Below are positions 25,601 through 32,836 of a DNA stretch of 34,249 bases, one piece after another. The notes under the pieces are model-generated. The model saw only the letters and a program-made list of their open reading frames with translations, made no database searches and was not told the DNA's origin. A program made the translations under genes and the position numbers. Every line of letters begins with the position of its first letter. The first letter of the stretch is position 1. Source of the stretch: CAYJIL01 sp964370235 (GTDB lineage: Bacteria > Bacteroidota > Bacteroidia > Bacteroidales > Rikenellaceae); contig CAYJIL010000013.1 in NCBI GenBank assembly GCA_964370235.1, forward strand, positions 1-34,249, in the 5' to 3' direction.

Positions 25601-26191
25601 CCCCTTTTGGCTTGTAACAACCCTAAAGGCCTCGATAGCCGCTTTTGCATTTAGGGTGTCGAATATGGTCTCCATTAGGATTATATCTACACCACCATCT
25701 ACAAGCCCGCCAATTTGAATCATATAGTCGCTTAGCAGCTCATCAAACGAAAGATCTCGATGTTGAGGGTCATTTACATCGGCACAAATCGATAGTGTCT
25801 TAGATGTTGGGCCAACAGACCCTGCCACAAAACGCTTGCGTAGAGGGCACCCAAATTCGTCAACAACACTACGTGCTAGCTGAGCCGAAGCACGATTGAG
25901 CTCATAAACAATATCTGTTAAGCCATAATCTGCCATAGATGTCATGGTAGAGTTAAAGCTATTGGTAGTGATAATGTCTGCTCCCGCAGCAAGGTACGAC
26001 TTGTGAATAGATGCTATAACATCGGGTTTGGTAATTGATAATATATCGTTACACCCCACCAAATCTATGCTGCTATCCTTGAATCGCTCGCCACGAAAAT
26101 CGGCTTCGTTTAGCCCAAAACTCTGGATTTGTGTACCTAGTCCACCATCCAAAACCAAGACTCTTTCTTTTAGTATGTCTGCTATTCTCAT
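22700..26191 (-). CDS. metH: Cobalamin-dependent methionine synthase
   Basis: A 1163-residue modular enzyme transferring methyl from 5-methyl-THF through cobalamin to homocysteine. The N-terminal homocysteine-binding domain starts DILKERVLVLDGGLGT and carries the zinc cysteines in GLNCSFG and VGGCCGTTPEH (to about 315). The pterin-binding domain (about 345-600) has NIGERANVAGS and VDSSDWDVIVEGLKNIQGK. The cobalamin cap and Rossmann domain have the axial histidine in GDVHDIGKNIV at about 745-755 and GGATTSDLHTA. The C-terminal reactivation domain (about 900-1163) contains the AdoMet motif GIRPAFGYSALADH near 1107-1120. It is a little shorter than the E. coli enzyme (1227), but all four modules are present. 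It heads a metH-metF operon; the 86-base upstream gap holds a hairpin and no recognisable SAM or cobalamin riboswitch. Confidence 0.97.
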   Translation of the reverse strand: MRIADILKERVLVLDGGLGTQIQSFGLNEADFRGERFKDSSIDLVGCNDILSITKPDVIASIHKSYLAAGADIITTNSFNSTMTSMADYGLTDIVYELNRASAQLARSVVDEFGCPLRKRFVAGSVGPTSKTLSICADVNDPQHRDLSFDELLSDYMIQIGGLVDGGVDIILMETIFDTLNAKAAIEAFRVVTSQKGLDIPLMLSVTVTDASGRTLSGQSLQAFLISISHAHNLLSVGLNCSFGADKLLPSLEELSSYSDKYISVHPNAGLPNGFGGYDQTPEQMVEAMEPYFARELVNIVGGCCGTTPEHILQIAARAASAKPRVAVPKEPVTTLAGLEPLHLTAELNFVNIGERANVAGSAKFARLIREENYGEAIDIVRKQVEDGAQVIDICMDAAMIDAKVQMGRFLRILSGEPDITRVPLMVDSSDWDVIVEGLKNIQGKAIVNSISLKEGEDDFTNKALTIKNFGAAVVVMLFDEKGQADSYERKIEIAERSYKILTKAGFAAHDIIFDPNVLTIATGISEHDGYGASFIDATKWIKQNLQGAKVSGGVSNLSFSFRGNNAIREAMHSVFLFHAKEAGMDMAIVNAGMLLPYDSIDARLREVLEDVVLNRSPQACEQLIEMASSFVEQKQTSQTVDNRSSMTTSQRVIHALVSGNTLGIQDDVLELYHSLGSPLAVIEDVLMAGMNRVGELFGQGKMFLPQVVKSARVMKQAVAVLEPFLQSEDGKQSQQKRVAIATVKGDVHDIGKNIVAIVLTCNGFAVEDLGVMVPTQTVIEAAKGVDALLLSGLITPSLSEMATVITQAQNQGLSIPILVGGATTSDLHTAVKLAPLYDGMVIRCKDASDTTTLLSALLGSGQQELRQKIDAKYETLRQEHASKTNLTLEQARAQAPKLCFDNIVPPSKLGEHIINIDPQQVHELINWTMFFAAWQLPGRYPQILGDPQKGEQARELYSNAQKILAQIAQRAHIKAAVAIYKASSHNETINIDCGTKGMHTITANRKLESASLNLSCADFVAPQGCGKDDYVGMFALTVQGGEQIEQEYKAQGDDYSAIMTRLLCDRLAEATSEYLHYVVRTQIWAYSKDEKFDPTTLLKGDFVGIRPAFGYSALADHAQKATIATILDIEQKLGITLTESYAMQPQSSICGLYFAHKEARYF

Positions 26192-26210
26192 TACTATATT
26201 GCCTATACAA

Positions 26211-26247
26211 GATTACCTTAATTAACAAAAAGTCAATTAAGGTAACC
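26211..26247 (-). terminator. Hairpin between hisS and metH
   Basis: TTACCTTAATT and AATTAAGGTAA pair over 11 bases around an 11-base loop (26224-26234). It probably ends the luxS-hisS transcript. The sequence after the stem on the minus strand (TTGTAT) is only moderately U-rich, so partial read-through or attenuation into metH is possible. No clean TAnnTTTG lies between it and metH. Confidence 0.6.
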
Positions 26248-26277
26248 TATCAAAATACTATTCTCTTAGAGATAAAG

Positions 26278-27636
26278 CTATGCCAAAAAGCTAGCTAATT
26301 TCTCAAATTCAACAGATGTCTGCTCGCCGGTTACCATGTTTTTAACCGATGCCATTTTTTGTGCTATCTCGCTCTCGCCAAGTAGTATAACGTACTCGAC
26401 ACCCAGTTTGTTAGCATAATCCATCTGCTTTTTCATCTTTACACTATCGGGGTATAGCTGAATAGATATGCCCTGGTCTCGTAGCCTTGCGGCAAGGCGT
26501 AGTGCCTCGATGCTCTCGCTCTTGCCAAAGTTTACGATCATTGCCTTAGTCGAAACTAGTGCCTCCTTTGGGAATAAATCTAGCCCCTCTAGTACGTCAT
26601 ATATGCGGTCGGCACCAAACGAGATACCAACACCCGAAACACCTTTTAAACCAAAGATGCCTGTTAAATCGTCGTAACGGCCACCACCACTAATGCTACC
26701 AATGGCAAAATCGTTGCTCTTTACCTCGAATATAGCACCCGTATAGTAGTTCAGACCACGTGCAAGCGACAAATCTAGCTCGATCTTTTGGTCAAGCGAT
26801 AGTGTCGAGCAGTGCGCAAGAATAGTGCTCACCTCCTCTATACCTAGTGCTCCCACCTCGCTAGAGCCAATTACTGTGCTAATGGCATCTAGCTTCTCTT
26901 GGTTTGTACCACTAAGAGTTAAAATAGGGCGTAGTTTCTCAATAGCCTCACTATCGAGCCCTCGCTCACAAAGCTCTTTGTTTACACCATCAATACCAAT
27001 TTTGTCAATCTTGTCGATAGCGATTGTAATATCCATCATCTTATCGGCATGACCAATCGCCTCAGAAATTCCGTAAAGAATTTTGCGGTTATTTATCTTT
27101 AGAGTTGTGCTAATACCTAGTGCCGAGAATACCTCATTTACTATCTGCACAAGCTCTACTTCACACAAAAGAGACGAGCTACCCACTACATCTACATCGC
27201 ACTGATAGAACTCTCTATAACGCCCCTTTTGTGGGCGATCGGCTCTCCATACTGGCTGTATTTGGTAACGCTTAAAAGGGAACGTAATGTTAGACTGGTG
27301 CTGCACAACGTAGCGTGCAAACGGCACCGTTAGGTCATAACGCAAGCCCTTTTCACATATCTTAACAGCCGTTGCAGCAGCAGGTGCGTCTATATCTTCG
27401 CTCGTTAGCTTTTTGTTAAAGTCGCCCGAGTTAAGTACCTTAAAAAGTAGCTTATCGCCCTCTTGGCCATACTTGCCCATAAGCGTAGATAGATTCTCCA
27501 TCGATGGAGTCTCTATTGGCAAATAGCCATACTTTACAAAAACATTTTGTACGGTATTAAAGATATATTTTCTTTTTATCATCTCCTCGGGAGAAAAATC
27601 TCGAGTCCCCTTTGGTATAGATGGTTTTTGTGCCAT
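26278..27636 (-). CDS. hisS: Histidyl-tRNA synthetase
   Basis: A 452-residue class II aminoacyl-tRNA synthetase that charges tRNA-His. From the preferred ATG it reads MAQKPSIPKGTRDFSPEE, the standard HisRS start. The frame is open 17 codons further into the ettA gene, but that is not needed. Motif 2 region is FKRYQIQPVWRADRPQKGRYREFYQCDVDVVG, the histidine-specific block is LARGLNYYTGAIFEV, and motif 3 is SGGGRYDDL with GISFGADRIYD. The C-terminal anticodon-binding domain starts at about 350 (AMIVNFGKSESIEALRLAARLR). One base separates it from the stop of ettA (TAATATG), so translation is probably coupled. Confidence 0.97.
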   Translation of the reverse strand: MAQKPSIPKGTRDFSPEEMIKRKYIFNTVQNVFVKYGYLPIETPSMENLSTLMGKYGQEGDKLLFKVLNSGDFNKKLTSEDIDAPAAATAVKICEKGLRYDLTVPFARYVVQHQSNITFPFKRYQIQPVWRADRPQKGRYREFYQCDVDVVGSSSLLCEVELVQIVNEVFSALGISTTLKINNRKILYGISEAIGHADKMMDITIAIDKIDKIGIDGVNKELCERGLDSEAIEKLRPILTLSGTNQEKLDAISTVIGSSEVGALGIEEVSTILAHCSTLSLDQKIELDLSLARGLNYYTGAIFEVKSNDFAIGSISGGGRYDDLTGIFGLKGVSGVGISFGADRIYDVLEGLDLFPKEALVSTKAMIVNFGKSESIEALRLAARLRDQGISIQLYPDSVKMKKQMDYANKLGVEYVILLGESEIAQKMASVKNMVTGEQTSVEFEKLASFLA

Positions 27637-27637
27637 A

Positions 27638-29317
27638 TTATTGATTCTCTGAAAGTTTACGATACTTGAATTTAGGTGCTGTATCACCTAGGCGCTTGCG
27701 CTTATTCTCTTCGTAGTCGCTATAATCGCCCTCGAAGAATACCACATTACCATCGCCCTCAAAGGCTAGGATATGTGTAGCGATGCGGTCAAGGAACCAT
27801 CTATCGTGCGAAATTACCACAGCACATCCTGCAAAGCCATCAAGACCCTCCTCTAGTGCACGTAGCGTGTTTACGTCGATATCGTTGGTTGGCTCATCGA
27901 GCAAAAGAACATTTCCCTCCTCTTTTAGAGCCATAGCAAGGTGTAGACGATTGCGCTCACCACCCGATAGTACACCACACTTCTTCTCTTGGTCTGCACC
28001 CGTAAAGTTAAAGCGTGAGATATATGCACGAGAGTTAACCTGCTTACCACCTAGGCTAATGTTGTCTAGGCCATCCGATACAACTTCGTATACGCTCTTT
28101 TCGGGGTCAATCGATGAGTGCTGCTGATCTACGTATGCAAGCTTTACAGTCTCGCCCACTTTGAACGAACCACTCGTTGGCTCCTCTAGCCCCATAATTA
28201 GCCTAAATAGGGTAGTCTTACCCACACCATTAGGGCCAATCACACCAACAATACCAGCTGGTGGTAGCTTGAAGGTAAGCCCCTCGTATAGAGTTCTATC
28301 GCCATAAGCCTTGGCTACATCTTGTACATCAATTACAACATCACCAAGCCTTGGGCCATTAGGGATAAAGATCTCTAGTTTCTCCTCCTTTTGGCGGCTA
28401 TCCTCGCTCATCATCTTATCGTATGCTGCAAGACGTGCCTTGCTCTTTGCTTGGCGTGCTTTAGGTGCCATGCGCACCCACTCAAGCTCACGCTCAAGAG
28501 TCTTGCGACGCTTGCTCTCTTGTTTCTCTTCTTGTGCTAGGCGGTTAGACTTTTGCTCTAGCCACGATGAGTAGTTACCCTTCCATGGAATACCCTCGCC
28601 ACGGTCTAGCTCAAGAATCCACCCTGCAACATTGTCAAGGAAGTATCTATCGTGGGTAACAGCAATAACCGTACCCTTATACTGCTGTAAGTGCTGCTCT
28701 AGCCAGTCGATACTCTCGGCATCGAGGTGGTTGGTAGGCTCGTCAAGCAGTAGCACATCTGGCTGTTGAAGTAGCAGACGACATAGTGCTACACGACGCT
28801 TCTCACCACCCGATAGGTGCTTGATTTGAGCATCTGGAGCAGGGCAACGTAGAGCATCCATAGCACGCTCTAGTACCGAGTCTAGCTCCCAGCCGTTTTT
28901 GTTGTCGATTTGCTCTGTAAGAACACCTTGACGCTCGATAAGAGCATTCATAGTGTCATCGTCCATAGGCTCTAGGAACTTGGCATTAACGCTCTCATAC
29001 TCTGCTAGTAGCTCTACCACATCGGCACAGCCCTCTTTAACACAGTCAATAACACTCTTGTCTGGGTCTAGTTTTGGCTCCTGCTCTAGGTAACCTACGC
29101 TATAACCGTCAGAGAATACTACTTCGCCTTGGTAGCTTTTCTCTAGGCCTGCAATGATTTTCATTAGGGTAGATTTACCCGAACCATTCAAACCAATGAT
29201 ACCAATCTTTGCTCCATAAAAGAACGATAGGTATATATTATTTAGTACTTTCTTTTGGTTGTTGAAGCTCTTGCTTACACCCACCATCGAGAAAATTATC
29301 TTATTATCTTCAGCCAT
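27638..29317 (-). CDS. ettA: ABC-F translational throttle ATPase EttA
   Basis: A 559-residue ribosome-binding ABC-F ATPase; EttA binds the ribosomal E site and gates the first elongation steps in response to ADP/ATP. Two ATP-binding cassettes are present: Walker A GLNGSGKST at 42-50 with LSGGEKRRVAL at about 168-178 and LLDEPTNHLD near 190-199, then GPNGVGKTT at 361-369 with LSGGERNRLHLAMAL and LLDEPTNDID. The arm insertion (about 95-139, with the ERQGVLTEQIDNKNGWELDS segment) and the P-site tRNA-interaction linker (about 242-318, charged, with WVRMAPKARQAKSKARL) identify EttA rather than an antibiotic-resistance ABC-F. It has no membrane segments. One base separates it from the M28 gene upstream and one from hisS downstream. 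Confidence 0.95.
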   Translation of the reverse strand: MAEDNKIIFSMVGVSKSFNNQKKVLNNIYLSFFYGAKIGIIGLNGSGKSTLMKIIAGLEKSYQGEVVFSDGYSVGYLEQEPKLDPDKSVIDCVKEGCADVVELLAEYESVNAKFLEPMDDDTMNALIERQGVLTEQIDNKNGWELDSVLERAMDALRCPAPDAQIKHLSGGEKRRVALCRLLLQQPDVLLLDEPTNHLDAESIDWLEQHLQQYKGTVIAVTHDRYFLDNVAGWILELDRGEGIPWKGNYSSWLEQKSNRLAQEEKQESKRRKTLERELEWVRMAPKARQAKSKARLAAYDKMMSEDSRQKEEKLEIFIPNGPRLGDVVIDVQDVAKAYGDRTLYEGLTFKLPPAGIVGVIGPNGVGKTTLFRLIMGLEEPTSGSFKVGETVKLAYVDQQHSSIDPEKSVYEVVSDGLDNISLGGKQVNSRAYISRFNFTGADQEKKCGVLSGGERNRLHLAMALKEEGNVLLLDEPTNDIDVNTLRALEEGLDGFAGCAVVISHDRWFLDRIATHILAFEGDGNVVFFEGDYSDYEENKRKRLGDTAPKFKYRKLSENQ

Positions 29318-29318
29318 A

Positions 29319-31403
29319 TTATTTTTTGTTAATTGTTATTACTCCGTCTTGCTCCATAATAGAGAGAATCTCGCTTAGCTCATCTAGCGTTATTGCATCT
29401 TTGTCTGCTCTTTGAGCATTTGTCATATACAAAATCTCTAGCTCACTAAATTTGTTTAGTGCCGATAGTGCTATAATCTCTGTTAGCGCCTCGCCGTTGA
29501 GCATCGAACGCAATTTGCGACTATTCACAGCACTTAGCATTGGCTCGCTAGTGCCAACATAAGAGCCAAATCGCAAGCCTGCGCTATCATAACCCCTTGC
29601 CTTAGCAGCTGCTGTATAGCTAGGATATGTGTTTTGTGCCTCTAGCTCTTGTTTGGTTAGCGATAGCTCGGGGCTCTTGCCAAACATATTTGTTATTAGC
29701 GAATTATAGCCCTCTTTTTGCCCATCACCCATTGAGTTAATGTCGTTTTTGCATTTGTCGACATAGGCTCTTAGCTTGTCATTAGCGGGTGCAATCTCCA
29801 TTACACTCTCTAGTGCCATTAGCTGTGCTTGCAGGGTTGCATCAGTTAGTTGCAAAGCGTTTTTGTATAGGCTATTAATATCATCGCCATCGTAGCTAGT
29901 AATTTGGTGGCTACAACGATCTTCGATGTCTGCCATGCGCTTTTGTGCAGTGCTCTTTACTAGCGATGCAATCTCAAAGCCCTTGTCACCTTGTGCCGAT
30001 GCAATTGTGTATGCCGTAGCTGCTGTTAGTACCACTGCACGCTTTAGCTGTGTTGCGTCTAGCTTGTCGGGGCGATCCTCCGATGTGTGATACTGAAAAT
30101 CGGGCCATGTAATAAACATTGCCGATGGAATTAAGAAGCTAGGATCCATAAATAGCTCGTGGTCTGAGTAACCCGAGAAATCTTGAACTGCATAAACAAA
30201 TGGGTCTCGACTACCCGATGGTGCATATACTTGGTGCTTTGATGCGCCATACTCGCTATTTGTGTCGCCCATATATTTGAATAGGTTTGCAATAACGCTA
30301 TTCATGTAGTGCGAAGTAGAGTAGCGACTAAGGTGTGCATTAAAGAACGACTTATCGTTACTAAGCGATACGCCCACCATGTCTAGGTTTATGTTTGCAA
30401 TAGCATTGTCGATGATAGCTGGGTTGGCATGCATCCAAGGTGCTATGCCCACAAACTCATCACCCCAAATAAAATCGATTGAGCGTTTTGGTCGCTCTAG
30501 CTCTCCGCTCTCGATTAAATCGTTTAGCAGACGTGCAACCTCTAGTATTGCAGCACTTCCCGAGGCATTGTCGTTTGCTCCTAGCTTAACATAGCCCTCA
30601 AAGATGTGTGCACACAAAATTATTGAACCTGCACTAGGGTCGCTACCTTCGATGCGATAGCTTGGCGACTGAATATCAAAGCTCACGCTTTTGGTCTTTG
30701 CCATAGCTCGCACCACAGGCTCACCACCTCGTTTTGCAGCACGCTTTAGCGATTCTCCCACTAGTGGCGATATGTTAAATGCTACTAAAGAGTCGCTAGA
30801 GGGGCGCATCGAGCTGTTGGGTACTTGCTGCCCATGTGTGTGTGGATTGCGAGAATAGGTAGTAATGATACCCTTTGCACCCAAGCCCTTAATGCTTGCT
30901 GCCATGTATGCTGGGCTTTGATCACTCATTACAATATTACCCTTAATGTCTTTTCCTGCAAGAGCCTTTTTGCTAAAATCATCAATCCATATTACCTTAG
31001 CGGTAACATCGCCCGATGCACTTCCTTGTACAAGCACAGCAGGTATGTCTTTAATGTCGGCAATTTTGGTAGGTATATCGCCCTCAATCCATAGCTCACC
31101 CTCTACCGCTACCCAAGCATCTCTTGTGCTATTGTAGCGATTTAGCTTTAGCCCATCTAAACCAAACTCCTTGCCTTTGGCTAGGATATACTCCGACTCC
31201 TTTAGCTTGTCAAAGTTTCGATTAACAAGCTCATAGGCAGCCATGTCAATAATGTAGTTGAGAGTCTGTTCGCCAGATGCCTCATTTACAATCGAATTAT
31301 ATACTCTATCACCTGCAATATTATACACATTAGGGGTGATATATTGACCATTAGCAGCCCCCGAAAGAGCTGCTAACGCCAATGTCAGTGTAAGTGACCT
31401 CAT
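29319..31403 (-). CDS. Secreted M28-family metallopeptidase with PA domain
   Basis: A 694-residue zinc peptidase, probably an aminopeptidase. A signal peptide (MRSLTLTLALAALSGAANGQ) makes it periplasmic or surface; the start at 31403 fits this best, with a second ATG three codons upstream at 31412. A protease-associated (PA) domain lies at about 125-190 (GNIVMSDQSPAYMAASIKGLGAKGIITTY), followed by the M28 domain. Counting from the 31412 start, likely zinc ligands are His269 (CAHIFEG), Asp281 (NDNASG), Glu319 (WGDEFVG), Asp344 (NLDMVG) and His442 (YHTSEDRPD). The usual Glu-Glu pair appears as Asp318-Glu319. A C-terminal region of about 200 residues has no recognised motif. It lies in the luxS-hisS run, one base from ettA. 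Confidence 0.88.
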   Translation of the reverse strand: MRSLTLTLALAALSGAANGQYITPNVYNIAGDRVYNSIVNEASGEQTLNYIIDMAAYELVNRNFDKLKESEYILAKGKEFGLDGLKLNRYNSTRDAWVAVEGELWIEGDIPTKIADIKDIPAVLVQGSASGDVTAKVIWIDDFSKKALAGKDIKGNIVMSDQSPAYMAASIKGLGAKGIITTYSRNPHTHGQQVPNSSMRPSSDSLVAFNISPLVGESLKRAAKRGGEPVVRAMAKTKSVSFDIQSPSYRIEGSDPSAGSIILCAHIFEGYVKLGANDNASGSAAILEVARLLNDLIESGELERPKRSIDFIWGDEFVGIAPWMHANPAIIDNAIANINLDMVGVSLSNDKSFFNAHLSRYSTSHYMNSVIANLFKYMGDTNSEYGASKHQVYAPSGSRDPFVYAVQDFSGYSDHELFMDPSFLIPSAMFITWPDFQYHTSEDRPDKLDATQLKRAVVLTAATAYTIASAQGDKGFEIASLVKSTAQKRMADIEDRCSHQITSYDGDDINSLYKNALQLTDATLQAQLMALESVMEIAPANDKLRAYVDKCKNDINSMGDGQKEGYNSLITNMFGKSPELSLTKQELEAQNTYPSYTAAAKARGYDSAGLRFGSYVGTSEPMLSAVNSRKLRSMLNGEALTEIIALSALNKFSELEILYMTNAQRADKDAITLDELSEILSIMEQDGVITINKK

Positions 31404-31421
31404 TTTTACCATGATCTACAT

Positions 31422-31835
31422 TTATTCCTGCTCAGCAGTAGCAGCCTCCGAAGAGAAGTCTGTTATGCCAGCGCCAATTAGAATGTTATACCATTGAATA
31501 ACTTTTTTAATATCGCTGATGCGGACACGATCTTTGTCGTAATCTGGCAGAGTTTTCTCGAAAAGCTCCTTAAGATCGCCTTCGCTCGACTTGTGGTCGA
31601 TTGCTGGCTTTGACTCAAGCAGTTCTGCCATTTTTGCAAGCACCTCAGTCAAAGGTATATCCTCTGCTATTGTATAAATTGCAATATCACCAAACGAGCT
31701 TACCTTAGCTGTTTGTGGAATGATTGCACGCTTGCTATCTGCTAGTGATTCTACGATAATGCCGTTACGGCTATTTGCTACATACTTGTAAAGACCTGGC
31801 TGACCTGAAATAGCCAATACTTCGTTAATTCTCAT
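31422..31835 (-). CDS. DUF5606 domain protein
   Basis: A 137-residue soluble cytoplasmic protein of the DUF5606 family, which I know only from Bacteroidota and which has no assigned function. The conserved start INEVLAISGQPGLYKYVANSRNGIIVESL, the RAIIPQTAKVSSFGDIAIYT block at about 36-55, and the C-terminal LPDYDKDRVRISDIKKVIQWYNIL are present. There is no signal peptide or membrane helix. One base separates its ATG from the stop of the OsmC-like gene, and 18 bases separate it from the M28 gene start. The small size and fixed association with housekeeping genes suggest an accessory cytoplasmic role, but nothing specific can be stated. Confidence 0.82.
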   Translation of the reverse strand: MRINEVLAISGQPGLYKYVANSRNGIIVESLADSKRAIIPQTAKVSSFGDIAIYTIAEDIPLTEVLAKMAELLESKPAIDHKSSEGDLKELFEKTLPDYDKDRVRISDIKKVIQWYNILIGAGITDFSSEAATAEQE

Positions 31836-31836
31836 A

Positions 31837-32244
31837 CTAATTTTTATAAATAAAATTTATTACTCGTTTTATGTCTGGATGCAAGCTGTGCTCAACTGGG
31901 CACGTGTTAGCTGCCGCCTCTATAATTTTTTTCTCTTTGTCGGTGTAATCGCTAGGGAACTCTAGGTCGATGTGTATCTCAGATACTCTTCGAGGCTCGG
32001 TAGCCATTACTTTTGTTATTGTTAGCTCGGTACCATCGACACAAAAACCATGTGCCTGAGCCGAAATACCAATTAGCGTAATCATGCAACTACCTAGCGA
32101 ACCAGCTAGCATATCGGTTGGCGAAATTGCCTCACCCTTGCCATTATTATCGACTGGTGCATCGGTAATTACTACATTACCCGATTGTAGGTGTGTTATT
32201 TCGGTTCTTAGGTTGCCTAAGTATTTTGTCTTTAGAGTTGCCAT
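31837..32244 (-). CDS. OsmC/Ohr-family peroxidase-like protein
   Basis: A 135-residue OsmC-family protein. Members reduce organic hydroperoxides with a pair of cysteines. Both are present: Cys53 in LAGSLGSCMITLIG and Cys115 in ANTCPVEHSLHPDI. The central helix and the N-terminal strands (LKTKYLGNLRTEITHLQSG) fit the fold. It is closer to the YhfA/OsmC-like branch than to Ohr, judging by the CPVEHSL segment, though this is an eye judgement. It follows luxS after 27 bases in the same direction and is probably co-transcribed. The TAG stop is followed after one base by the DUF5606 ATG. Confidence 0.9.
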   Translation of the reverse strand: MATLKTKYLGNLRTEITHLQSGNVVITDAPVDNNGKGEAISPTDMLAGSLGSCMITLIGISAQAHGFCVDGTELTITKVMATEPRRVSEIHIDLEFPSDYTDKEKKIIEAAANTCPVEHSLHPDIKRVINFIYKN

Positions 32245-32271
32245 AATCTGTTCTTTAATTATTTAATGCTA

Positions 32272-32739
32272 CTACTGTTCAACGGTTGGATATTCTGTTT
32301 TTAGTTCTCCCGAAAAAATCACTTTAAGCTCTTTAGCAAGTGCTTTTGCTCCATCTAAATCGTTCAAAAGCCAGTTGCCACACTGCACTGGGTTTGCTGC
32401 CGGAATTTCGTCTATCGAGCAAATATAGTCAAAAGCCCCACACAGATACTCTGCAATTTGTGAGTGCTCAACCTCTTTTGCCATTAACAGATAAAAACCT
32501 GTACAACATCCCATAGGCCCAACATACATAATGCTATCTTTGAATGGTGCCTCGCTGCGAAGATATGTTGCTAGAGTATGCTCAAAGGTGTGCATAATAG
32601 CTATATCGATTGCCTTTTGCTCGCTAACTCGTGGAGCAATAAAACGAAGATCATAGGTGTAGCACTTGCCCGGCTCTGCCTGAAGGTAGATGCCCGGATC
32701 TAGCAACGTGTGATCTATGGTGAATGAAACTGGTGTCAT
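32272..32739 (-). CDS. luxS: S-ribosylhomocysteine lyase
   Basis: A 155-residue metalloenzyme that splits S-ribosylhomocysteine into homocysteine and the autoinducer-2 precursor DPD, recycling the product of SAM-dependent methylation. Metal ligands are His50 and His54 in MHTFEHTLATYLR and Cys120 in VQCGNW; the base is Glu53, and an arginine sits in LRFIAP (Arg32). The catalytic Cys78 lies in GPMGCCTGFYL, where the Arg that usually follows it is replaced by a second cysteine (Cys79). Length is normal. It is the first gene of a minus-strand run and has a clear -7 element 32-39 bases upstream. Its partner nucleosidase (Pfs) is not in the window. metH, which uses the homocysteine, is 6 kb downstream on the same strand. 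Confidence 0.95.
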   Translation of the reverse strand: MTPVSFTIDHTLLDPGIYLQAEPGKCYTYDLRFIAPRVSEQKAIDIAIMHTFEHTLATYLRSEAPFKDSIMYVGPMGCCTGFYLLMAKEVEHSQIAEYLCGAFDYICSIDEIPAANPVQCGNWLLNDLDGAKALAKELKVIFSGELKTEYPTVEQ

Positions 32740-32770
32740 TTTCTCATTTGTTTAATAAAAATAGTAACCG

Positions 32771-32797
32771 CAAAGTTACAATAATTTTATAACTTTG
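32771..32797. promoter_or_regulatory. Divergent promoter pair, mirror-image -7 elements
   Basis: CAAAGTTA at 32771-32778 (minus-strand TAACTTTG, for luxS) and TAACTTTG at 32790-32797 (for the aminopeptidase) form a perfect 8-base inverted repeat around 11 bases. Each is an exact TAnnTTTG. Good -33 boxes are lacking (CAAA at 32803-32806 is 24 bases from the luxS element). The two polymerases could not bind at once. Confidence 0.6.
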
Positions 32798-32836
32798 CCT
32801 ATCAAATTTATAATGATTATTAAAATAACAAGTAAT

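Noticed and set aside
26192..26277. SAM or cobalamin riboswitch upstream of metH
   Set aside because: The gap is only 86 bases and shows one simple hairpin. I see no B12-box or SAM-family core.
27637..27687. Longer HisS starting inside ettA
   Set aside because: The extra 17 residues do not resemble HisRS, and the MAQKPSIPKGTRDF start is the family standard.
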